Shown: positions 52,959-61,633 of the stretch, in pieces | Numbering within the stretch: position 1 is the first letter of the stretch | Layout: the number at the start of each line of letters is the position of its first letter | NCBI GenBank assembly: GCA_015062585.1 | Contig: SUUJ01000004.1 | Location: 30,512 to 94,511 of the forward strand | Origin: Alphaproteobacteria bacterium | Lineage (GTDB): Bacteria; Pseudomonadota; Alphaproteobacteria; RF32; CAG-239 | Direction: 5' to 3' | Length of the DNA stretch: 64,000 nucleotides | The notes under the pieces: generated by a model | Told to the model about the DNA's origin: nothing | What the model saw: the letters and a program-made list of their open reading frames with translations, nothing else | Database searches by the model: none | Program-made: the position numbers and the translations under genes

Positions 52959-53443
52959 TATTTTTTGATTCCATAAGCATTACGATATTGAAAATGGCAA
53001 AGCGCTATTGCCAAAGCATCGGCAGAATCATTATTTTTCGGCTTACATCCGGGAAGCAATATTTTTACCATAGTTTCAACTTGAGCTTTTTCTGCCCTGC
53101 CCACTCCGACGACAGCTTTTTTTACTTTGGTCGGTTCGTATTCGGTAACCGAAATCCCGTATTGTGCCGGTGTCATAATGACAACTCCTCGCGCCATTCC
53201 CAGTTTTATGGTAGAGGTCGGATTAGAATTTAAGAATACCTGTTCGATAGAGGCTTCATCAGGTTTATATGCTTCTATAACTTCGCACAAAACTTTATTT
53301 ATTTCTTTTAATCTTTCTTCAATAGGTGCTTTGTTATCGGTCGGAATAAAGCCATCGGCAATATATTTTACCCGATTGTTTTCAATCTCTATTACACCCC
53401 ATCCTGTTGACGATAAACTGGGATCCAAACCTAGAATACGCAT
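52958..53443 (-). CDS. ruvC: Holliday junction resolvase RuvC
   Basis: MRILGLDPSLSSTGWGVIE; ADALAIALCH. Confidence 0.96.
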   Translation of the reverse strand: MRILGLDPSLSSTGWGVIEIENNRVKYIADGFIPTDNKAPIEERLKEINKVLCEVIEAYKPDEASIEQVFLNSNPTSTIKLGMARGVVIMTPAQYGISVTEYEPTKVKKAVVGVGRAEKAQVETMVKILLPGCKPKNNDSADALAIALCHFQYRNAYGIKK

Positions 53444-53512
53444 TATAACCTCTTATCATTAAAACTTATTTTTTATTATAATTTAGAGATTTTATTTTGC
53501 AATATTATCCAA

Positions 53513-53546
53513 TAAAAAATCCCTCTTAATTAAGAGGGATTTTCTT
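53513..53546 (-). terminator. Terminator of valS
   Basis: ATCCCTCTTaattAAGAGGGAT flanked by A/T runs. Confidence 0.85.
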
Positions 53547-53550
53547 AATC

Positions 53551-56187
53551 TTAAAGATTAGCTATTCGCTCTAAAGCTTCTTCAACTTTTGCTTTGTTTT
53601 CCAAAGCTTCGGCTTGGCGCTTCTTTTCTTCTTCGACTACTTTTGCCGGAGCACGTTCTACAAAGTTCGGATTAGAAAGCTTTGCAGCATAACCGGCCAA
53701 ATTCTTTTCTAATGAAGCCAATTCTTTTTGCAGGCGTTCACGCTCGGCCGAAAAATCAACAACCCCTTTCAATGGAAGCAAAATAGTGCTTGTTTGACAA
53801 ACAGTTTGAACCATATCGGGTGTAACTTCACTTTGAAGAATTTCAATTGATTCAAGTCTTGCCAGTGAGCAAATAATGTTTGCAAAATCTTTGATGTAAG
53901 TTGCAATTTTATCATTATCATCTTTAATACAAGCTTTCAATTTTGCACCGGCAGGCAAGTTCATCTCGGCACGCAAAGAACGAATAGCCGAAATAACATC
54001 AATTGCCCAGTCAATAGCTTCTTTGGCTTGGTTGTCGATTGTTTCGTTCAACGGCCATTTGTGATGTAACAGCTTAACATCTCTGTCTGCCAAATTATCC
54101 CAAAGTTGAGTTGTTATATATGGCATAAACGGATGTAAAACAATCAAAATTCTATCCAAAACCCAAGCAAATGTGGCTTTGGTTTCGGCTTTGGCTTTTT
54201 CATCTTCGCCATATAAAATCGGCTTAATCATTTCGATATACCAATCGCAGAAACTACCCCAAATGAACTGGTAAATACTGTTGGCCGAATCAGAAAAACG
54301 ATAAGCATTAAGATTCTTTGTAACCTCTAAAGTAGCTTCTTTAGCTTTAGCTATAATCCATTTATTTATCGCCAAACTTACATTATCCGGATTAAAATCA
54401 GCTACAGGTTTTGCTTCGTTCATTTCACCAAAACGAGCAGCGTTCCATAATTTTGTAGCAAAATTACGATAACCGGCAATACGAGCCTCACTCATATTAA
54501 CATCGCGGCCTTGAGTTTCCATAGAAGCCATAAAGAAACGAAGAGCATCAGCGCCGTATTTTTCGATTGTTTCCATAGGATCAACCGTATTACCTTTTGA
54601 TTTTGACATTTTTTGACCATGTTCATCACGAACAAGTCCGTGAATATAGCACTTCTTAAACGGTACTTTCTTCATCATATACATACTCATCATCATCATT
54701 CTGGCAACCCAGAAGAAAATGATATCAAAACCCGTTACCAATACAGATGTCGGATAAAAAGTATCTAAAAATTCGGTTTTATCAGGCCAACCGAGTGTTG
54801 AAAATGCCCATAATCCTGATGAAAACCAAGTATCCAAAACATCGGTTTCTCTGGTTAATTCTTCATGCTTTCCATAAAATTTATCAGCTTCAGCTTGTGC
54901 TAAGTCTTCATTTTCTTCACAGAAAATATGTCCGTCAGGTCCGTACCAAATCGGCATTTGGTGTCCCCACCACAATTGACGAGAAATACACCATGGTTGA
55001 ATATTGCGCATCCATTCAAAATAGGTCTTTTCATAAGACTTTGGAACAAATTCCATTTCGCCTTCTTCAACAACACGCATAGCTTCTTTTGCTAAAACAG
55101 GCGCATCAACAAACCATTGGTCAGTCATCAAAGGCTCAATAATAACACCGGAACGGTCGCCATAAGGAATAACCATCGGGTGATCTTCAATCTTGTCCAT
55201 AAGTCCCAATTCGCCCAATGTATCGATTGTTTTTTGACGAGCTTCAAGAGTTGTCATACCCTCATAAGGAGTATTCTCATTTAATGTAGCGTCGGGATTT
55301 AAAACATTTATCAAAGGCAAATCATGACGCTTACCAACTTCAAAGTCATTAAAGTCATGCGCCGGTGTAATCTTAACCGCACCGGTTCCTTTTTCAGGAT
55401 CGGCATGCTCATCGGCAATAATCGGAATAGCACGATTGATAATCGGAATAATACAATTTTTGCCGATAAGGTGTTTTAGTTTTTCGTTATCTTTAGAAAC
55501 AGCAACGGCTGTATCGCCAAACATTGTTTCCGGACGAGTAGTGGCGATATGAATATATTGACCTTCTTCACCTTCTATCGGATAACGATAGTAATACATT
55601 TTGCCGACACATTCTTTTTGAATAACTTCCAAATCGGAAACGGCTGTCATAAATTTCGAATCCCAGTTTACCAATTTTTTAGCTTTGTAAATGAGTCCGT
55701 CTTTATACAAACTTACAAATATTTTTAAAACTGCTCGACTCAAACCTTCGTCCATGGTAAAACGCTCTCTTGACCAATCACATGATGCACCCAAGCGACG
55801 AAGTTGTTTACAAATTGTGCCGCCTGATTGTTCGCGCCATTTCCAAACTGTTTCAATAAATTTTTCACGTCCCAAATCATGACGAGAAATACCGTCTTTG
55901 GCCAAATTTCTTTCAACTACCATTTGGGTGGCAATACCAGCGTGATCGGTTCCTACTTGCCACAAAACTTTTTTACCCAACATACGATTGTAACGAATTA
56001 AGATATCTTGCAAAGTATTGTCCAAAGCGTGCCCCATATGCAAAACACCGGTAACATTCGGCGGAGGAATAACTACGCAAAAAGCATCTTTGTCTGATTT
56101 CATATCAGGTTTAAAATCACCGTTTGTTTCCCATTTTTCGTATATTTTTTCTTCAAAATCTTTTGGTGTATAATTTTTTTCTAACAT
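53551..56187 (-). CDS. valS: Valyl-tRNA synthetase
   Basis: PPPNVTGVLHMGHALDNTLQD, GQKMSKSKGNTVDP, C-term coiled coil. Confidence 0.97.
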   Translation of the reverse strand: MLEKNYTPKDFEEKIYEKWETNGDFKPDMKSDKDAFCVVIPPPNVTGVLHMGHALDNTLQDILIRYNRMLGKKVLWQVGTDHAGIATQMVVERNLAKDGISRHDLGREKFIETVWKWREQSGGTICKQLRRLGASCDWSRERFTMDEGLSRAVLKIFVSLYKDGLIYKAKKLVNWDSKFMTAVSDLEVIQKECVGKMYYYRYPIEGEEGQYIHIATTRPETMFGDTAVAVSKDNEKLKHLIGKNCIIPIINRAIPIIADEHADPEKGTGAVKITPAHDFNDFEVGKRHDLPLINVLNPDATLNENTPYEGMTTLEARQKTIDTLGELGLMDKIEDHPMVIPYGDRSGVIIEPLMTDQWFVDAPVLAKEAMRVVEEGEMEFVPKSYEKTYFEWMRNIQPWCISRQLWWGHQMPIWYGPDGHIFCEENEDLAQAEADKFYGKHEELTRETDVLDTWFSSGLWAFSTLGWPDKTEFLDTFYPTSVLVTGFDIIFFWVARMMMMSMYMMKKVPFKKCYIHGLVRDEHGQKMSKSKGNTVDPMETIEKYGADALRFFMASMETQGRDVNMSEARIAGYRNFATKLWNAARFGEMNEAKPVADFNPDNVSLAINKWIIAKAKEATLEVTKNLNAYRFSDSANSIYQFIWGSFCDWYIEMIKPILYGEDEKAKAETKATFAWVLDRILIVLHPFMPYITTQLWDNLADRDVKLLHHKWPLNETIDNQAKEAIDWAIDVISAIRSLRAEMNLPAGAKLKACIKDDNDKIATYIKDFANIICSLARLESIEILQSEVTPDMVQTVCQTSTILLPLKGVVDFSAERERLQKELASLEKNLAGYAAKLSNPNFVERAPAKVVEEEKKRQAEALENKAKVEEALERIANL

Positions 56188-56301
56188 TTTTTAATCCTAT
56201 TTATTTTTTTAATTGAGTGATATTTTATAAAACGATATGCCCGTAAAGATTTCACTTTTGCGGGCACTAAAATTTTGAGGTTGGTTCCGGCTAATATGCT
56301 T

Positions 56302-57471
56302 TTATGAACCGACCTTTGCCATCACTCGTTCAAATTCTTTTTTAACGGCTTCCTCAACTAAAGATGCCATATTTTCGCTTATCCAAGCATTAACGAGGCG
56401 TCTGATTTCTGCTTCGGCAAAAGCATTGAAATCAGCACCGTTGTTCCATTTGGCCGATATCTCATTGCCGATGGCTTTACCAATGGAATCAACAACAAAT
56501 TCTTCTAAAGTTTTAGATATATTGCCAACAGATGAAATTGTAGTTTCCTGAACTTTTTCTTCATGAGAGAACATCTTAGCAAAATTGTTCATAATGTTTG
56601 TAGAAGCATCTTCTTGAGGTAGTTCAGGACTATTTACAACTGCCGGCTCTTCGATTACCAAATCATCCAATGGAGCTATCTCTTCTTCTACTTTCGGCTC
56701 TTCGATTACCAAATCATCCAACGGAGCAATCTCTTCTTCAACTGCCGGCTCTTCAATTACCAAATCATCCAGCGGAGCAATCTCTTCTTCAACTTTCGGT
56801 TCTTCGATTACCAAATCATCCAGCGGAGTAATCTCTTCTACAACTTTCGGCTCTTCGATTACCAAATCATCCAATGGAGCAATCTCTTCTACAACTTTCG
56901 GCTCCTCAATTACCAAATCATCCAGCGGAGCAATCTCTTCTTCAACTGCCGGCTCTTCGATTACCAAATCATCCAGCGGAGCAATCTCTTCTTCAACTTT
57001 CGGCTCTTCGATTACCAAATCACCCAACGGGGTAATCTCTTCTTCTACTGCCGGCTCATTTGCAGGAATATCTGATAAATTATCATCAGTTGTTGTATCA
57101 ACCAACAAGTCATCTATTTCCAATTCAGAATTGCTTGCTTCAAAAAACGGTCCTTCATCTGTAGTTTCTTCTTCCGTAGTTCTCATCTCAAAAAAGGGGC
57201 CATCAGACTGTTGCTCATCGGTAATCTTATCCAACTCAAAGACTACATCATCAACTTGCGTTTCTGATGTTGATACATCCTCAACACGCATATCCGGAGA
57301 TAATTCCAATATATCATCAATGTCGGTAGAATCCGAATCACTTATAATATCATCTACTTCGTTATTCTCGGTAAAATCAGTATTATGTGTATTTTTTTCA
57401 TCTTCTTCGAGAATATCTTTGATAGATGATAATATATTTTCCATATCGTTTTCTTGATTAGTTTCAGACAT
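56302..57471 (-). CDS. PopZ-like DUF2497 polar organizing protein with expanded acidic repeat linker
   Basis: N-term MENILSSIKDILEEDE; C-term FVVDSIGKAIGNEISAKWNNG...FAEAEIRRLVNAWISENMASLVEEAVKKEFERVM. Confidence 0.87.
   Translation of the reverse strand: MSETNQENDMENILSSIKDILEEDEKNTHNTDFTENNEVDDIISDSDSTDIDDILELSPDMRVEDVSTSETQVDDVVFELDKITDEQQSDGPFFEMRTTEEETTDEGPFFEASNSELEIDDLLVDTTTDDNLSDIPANEPAVEEEITPLGDLVIEEPKVEEEIAPLDDLVIEEPAVEEEIAPLDDLVIEEPKVVEEIAPLDDLVIEEPKVVEEITPLDDLVIEEPKVEEEIAPLDDLVIEEPAVEEEIAPLDDLVIEEPKVEEEIAPLDDLVIEEPAVVNSPELPQEDASTNIMNNFAKMFSHEEKVQETTISSVGNISKTLEEFVVDSIGKAIGNEISAKWNNGADFNAFAEAEIRRLVNAWISENMASLVEEAVKKEFERVMAKVGS
56641..57048 (-). repeat. Eight 51-bp tandem repeats (17 aa: VEEEIAPLDDLVIEEPK)
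   Basis: 408 bp = 8 x 51 bp, in frame, with A/T, P-A/K and E/V variants between units. Confidence 0.97.
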
Positions 57472-57549
57472 ATTCGAATAAATCCCATTTTAACATAAAC
57501 ATAGGTTATATCTTATATAAAAAATTTATTTTATCAAGCAATTTAATAA

Positions 57550-58902
57550 CTAATTAAGAGAAAGCCATTTGCCTTTGGTTTCTTTATAATATTTTTGCGC
57601 ATCATAAAGTTCGACATCAAGCTTTAATTCCTTAGCGGTCATCTTGCCCATTGAGGCCAGCAAGTTCATTGCCGATACATAGTAAGTACGACGGGCTTTT
57701 ACATCGTTTACCTTGGAATTAAGTAATTCTTGATAAGAATCCAAGACATCTAAAATTGTTCTGTTACCCAAAGCTTCTTCTTTTTGTACACCTTCTAAGG
57801 CTATGGTATTGGCGCTGATTTGATCGGCGATGGCTTTTAATTGTGACTCATTTGATTTCATATATTCCCAAGCACTTAAAACAGCGGCTTTTACCGCGCG
57901 CTTAGCTTCCAGAACACCCTCTTGGGCTTGCCATTTTTGATATTTACTCTGACGGATTTTGGCTCTGGTTGCACCTCCGGTATACAAAGGAATATTTAAG
58001 TTAACGCCCCATTCGGCATTTTCGGTTGTTGTATCTATTTCACCTTGCTCGGCCTTGTTGCGTCCGATAGAACCGTCCAAGCTGATTGAGGGAAACAACG
58101 CTCCGGTATTTGCATATACTTCATAGCCCTTAGAGGCATATAAATGTTGTGCTTCCTTTATGCTATAGTTACTTTTTAAGGCAATATTTAAGGCTTCATC
58201 ATAACTTGCAGGCAAATAAATTTTCATATATACCGGCTCAGACAAATCTTTGGGCTCTTCGCCTATCAGTTCTATGTATGTAGCAACAGATGATTGCAAA
58301 TTGCCTTCCGAAGCAATACGGTCGGAAACAGCTTGCGAATGACGAGCTTCGGCTTGCGAAACATCGGTTCTGGTAACCTCGCCAACCTTAAAGCGCTCGA
58401 CTGTTTCATCAAGCTTTTTTTGCAACAACTCTTCATTGTTTTTTTGCAATTCAACAATGGCCCTGTTTTGCAAAACATCCAAATATGCGGTAGATGCTTC
58501 CAACAATATATTTTGCTCAACATTAAACAAATTATTTTGAGCTGCTTTAACTGCCCTGTCAGCAGCTTTTACCGAATTAACCGTAGAAAAACCGCTAAAT
58601 ACAGGTTGTGAAACTACTGCAGCACCGCTCAAACTATTGTAATCACTGCCCTGTCCGACACCTTTTTTAACTTTGTTTTCGCCTTCACGAAATGAGCCTT
58701 GAAGCGACAAATTGGGTCTGTAACCCGATTTAGCAATGGCAATATTTTCATCAACCGAGCGCAAATAGGCGCGTTGCGATTGCAAGGTCGGGTTTGATGT
58801 ATAGGTTTTTGCCAAGGCACTGAATATGTCATCAGCATTTGCGGTTGAAGACAGGCACAATGATGTTGTAATCAATAATCCGGTTAAAAAAGTTTTTTTC
58901 AT
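57550..58902 (-). CDS. tolC: TolC-family outer membrane channel
   Basis: Signal peptide; DIFSALAKTYTSNPTLQSQRAYLRSVDENIAIAKSGYRPNL; GNRTILDVLDSYQELLNSKV. Confidence 0.92.
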   Translation of the reverse strand: MKKTFLTGLLITTSLCLSSTANADDIFSALAKTYTSNPTLQSQRAYLRSVDENIAIAKSGYRPNLSLQGSFREGENKVKKGVGQGSDYNSLSGAAVVSQPVFSGFSTVNSVKAADRAVKAAQNNLFNVEQNILLEASTAYLDVLQNRAIVELQKNNEELLQKKLDETVERFKVGEVTRTDVSQAEARHSQAVSDRIASEGNLQSSVATYIELIGEEPKDLSEPVYMKIYLPASYDEALNIALKSNYSIKEAQHLYASKGYEVYANTGALFPSISLDGSIGRNKAEQGEIDTTTENAEWGVNLNIPLYTGGATRAKIRQSKYQKWQAQEGVLEAKRAVKAAVLSAWEYMKSNESQLKAIADQISANTIALEGVQKEEALGNRTILDVLDSYQELLNSKVNDVKARRTYYVSAMNLLASMGKMTAKELKLDVELYDAQKYYKETKGKWLSLN

Positions 58903-59108
58903 TTATATTTCCTATTGTTTTTAACATTTTTACGCATAAATAACTTACTCGACATTACAACATCACAAAAAAAATTTCAAATAATTATTGAAAATTTTGA
59001 AAAGTTTTTATTGCACAGATCAAAAATCTGGTTCAAAGTGTTAACCATATCTCAAACATTTTGATTATAAAATCGGGATAACTAAGTATTTTATGTTTTA
59101 TTTAAGGA

Positions 59109-61577
59109 GTGACTGAAGTGAAGAAAAATACAGCCATCATCAATGAAATTGATAAAGCCAGACTGAAATTTTCTATTGAACACTATATTCAATATTTTAT
59201 CGGAAAACGTGTTTGCGAGGTTACCAAGGATGAAGCTTTGGAAGCAATCGCTCTAGCAGTCAGAGAATTTGCAATGGACAAGATGTATCAATCTATTGCC
59301 CGCTATAATAAATGCAACTCAAAACGCGTTTATTACCTTTCTATTGAATATTTGCTCGGTCGCTCATTGGAAAACAATCTTCATTCATTGGGGCTTTTTG
59401 ATATATTAAAAGATATCAAAATTGACGGTTTTCCCGATATCAGCCTAAATGAAATTTTTGATACCGAATATGATCCGGCTCTGGGTAACGGCGGTTTGGG
59501 ACGATTGGCTGCCTGTTTTCTTGACTCTATGGCATCATTGGGAATGCCCGGTTTCGGTTATGGTATTAACTACAAGTTCGGATTATTTAAACAAAAATTT
59601 GAAAACGGTTATCAGGTCGAGCAAGCAGACTCTTGGCAAGGTGAAGAATCGCCATGGCAGTTTGCCAGACGCGACCGCATTGTCAAAATTCCGCTTTACG
59701 GAAATGTCGAAGTTATTGACAACCCTGATGGCTCAAAAGACTTTTTGTGGATGAATACCAAGACTATTTACGGTGTGCCGTTTGATTTTCCGATTGTGGG
59801 TTATAACGGCAAATCGGTAAACTATTTGCGATTATTCTCAGCTAAAACCGACGATGAATTAGATATCAATGTATTTAATGAAGGCGGTTATATCGAAGCG
59901 ATGAAAGAAAAAATCGAAACCGAAACTATCTCGAAAGTTTTGTATCCGTCTGATGCTGTCGAATCAGGTAGAGAGTTGCGTTTGAAACAACAATATTTCT
60001 TTGCTTCTTGTGCTATCCAAGATATTATTCGCCGTTTCTTAGAAAAAAGCGATGATTTCCACAAATTACCGGAAAAAGTAGTTATTCAACTTAATGATAC
60101 TCACCCGGCGATTGCTATTGCTGAAATGATGAGAATGTTGATTGATGTGCATGGTCAAGAATGGGTTGATGCTTGGGATATTACTACAAAATGTTTTGCT
60201 TATACCAACCATACTTTGTTGCCTGAAGCTTTGGAAACATGGCCATCCCGTATCATCGGAAAATTATTACCTCGACACCTGCAAATTATCTATGAAATTA
60301 ACCGCAGATTTATGGAATTTGCTCGTTCCAAATTTGGTGATAACGAAGAAAAACTGTCTAAAGTTTCTATCGTGTCGGGAGAAGGCGACAGACAAATTAT
60401 TCGTATGGCAAACTTGTCCATTGTCGGTTCGTTCTCGGTAAATGGTGTGGCTGAAATTCACTCTAATTTGATTAAAACCAAACTTGTTCCCGAATTTTAT
60501 GAGCTTTGGCCGGAAAAATTCACCAATGTTACCAACGGTATTACACCTCGTCGTTGGTTATTACACGCCAATACAGCCCTTACCTCGCTTATTGATTCAA
60601 AAATCGGTGAAGATTGGGTTATTGATCTTGATAAATTAGAAGGTCTGGAAAAATTTGTAAATGACAAAAAGTTTGTTAAAGACTTTAATGAAGTTAAGAT
60701 TAAAAATAAACAGCGTTTAACCAAAATTATTCAAAAAACTACCGGTATTTTTGTTGATCCGGAAAGTATGTTTATTGTGCATGCAAAACGCATTCACGAA
60801 TATAAGCGCCAATTGATGACCATATTGCAGGTTATCGGCGATTATCTTGATATTATTAAAGACAACAAAAAACCTGCTGTGGCAAAAACCTATATTTTTG
60901 CAGGAAAGGCTGCCCCGTCTTACAATTTTGCCAAATTGATTATCAAACTGATTAACAATGTGGCTTCGGTAGTTAATAACGATCCGCGCACTAATGATAT
61001 GATAAAAGTTGTTTATTTGCCCGACTATAAAGTATCATTGGCTGAAGTGTTAATTCCGGCTGCCGATTTGAGTATTCAGTCATCAACCGCCGGTTTTGAA
61101 GCTTCCGGTACCGGTAATATGAAGTTTGCTCTAAACGGCGCTTTGACCTTGGGTACACTTGATGGTGCCAATATCGAAATCAGAGAATGTGTCGGAGAAG
61201 AAAACTTCTATCTGTTCGGATTGACCGAAGAAGAAGTTCAAGCCAAACGCAACTCATACAATCCTAGGGAATTGTACGAGAAAAACAACTACATCAAACG
61301 CATTTTAAATGCTTTGAACTCTAATATGTTCTGTGAAAAAGACTATGTATTGTTGTTTAAGCCGATTTTTGAAGAACTGTTGAATCGTGATTATTACTTT
61401 GTATTAGAAGATTTGGAATCTTTTGACAAGAAAATGGAAGAAGTTGAAAAAGACTATGTCAATCGCGAAGTCTGGAACAAAAAAGCTATTCTTAATGTTG
61501 CCAGAATCGGTAAGTTTTCTTCGGATCGTTCTATTAAAGAATATGCTAAGAAAATTTGGAATATTAAACCTTGCTGA
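59109..61577 (+). CDS. glgP: Glycogen/starch phosphorylase
   Basis: GNGGLGRLAACFLDSMASL, NVTNGITPRRWL, EASGTGNMKFALNGALTLGTLDGANIEI; GTG at 59118 fits the SD better than the track GTG at 59109. Confidence 0.96.
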   Translation: MTEVKKNTAIINEIDKARLKFSIEHYIQYFIGKRVCEVTKDEALEAIALAVREFAMDKMYQSIARYNKCNSKRVYYLSIEYLLGRSLENNLHSLGLFDILKDIKIDGFPDISLNEIFDTEYDPALGNGGLGRLAACFLDSMASLGMPGFGYGINYKFGLFKQKFENGYQVEQADSWQGEESPWQFARRDRIVKIPLYGNVEVIDNPDGSKDFLWMNTKTIYGVPFDFPIVGYNGKSVNYLRLFSAKTDDELDINVFNEGGYIEAMKEKIETETISKVLYPSDAVESGRELRLKQQYFFASCAIQDIIRRFLEKSDDFHKLPEKVVIQLNDTHPAIAIAEMMRMLIDVHGQEWVDAWDITTKCFAYTNHTLLPEALETWPSRIIGKLLPRHLQIIYEINRRFMEFARSKFGDNEEKLSKVSIVSGEGDRQIIRMANLSIVGSFSVNGVAEIHSNLIKTKLVPEFYELWPEKFTNVTNGITPRRWLLHANTALTSLIDSKIGEDWVIDLDKLEGLEKFVNDKKFVKDFNEVKIKNKQRLTKIIQKTTGIFVDPESMFIVHAKRIHEYKRQLMTILQVIGDYLDIIKDNKKPAVAKTYIFAGKAAPSYNFAKLIIKLINNVASVVNNDPRTNDMIKVVYLPDYKVSLAEVLIPAADLSIQSSTAGFEASGTGNMKFALNGALTLGTLDGANIEIRECVGEENFYLFGLTEEEVQAKRNSYNPRELYEKNNYIKRILNALNSNMFCEKDYVLLFKPIFEELLNRDYYFVLEDLESFDKKMEEVEKDYVNREVWNKKAILNVARIGKFSSDRSIKEYAKKIWNIKPC

Positions 61578-61593
61578 TATTTTAAGTCTTAAC

Positions 61594-61628
61594 AAAAAAC
61601 CTCAGTTTGTAATAACTGAGGTTTTTTA
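61594..61628. terminator. Bidirectional terminator
   Basis: CCTCAGTTtgtaatAACTGAGG with A- and T-runs. Confidence 0.88.
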
Positions 61629-61633
61629 TTTTG

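Noticed and set aside
56641-57048. CRISPR-like regular 51-bp periodicity
   Set aside because: Contiguous in-frame coding repeats without spacers
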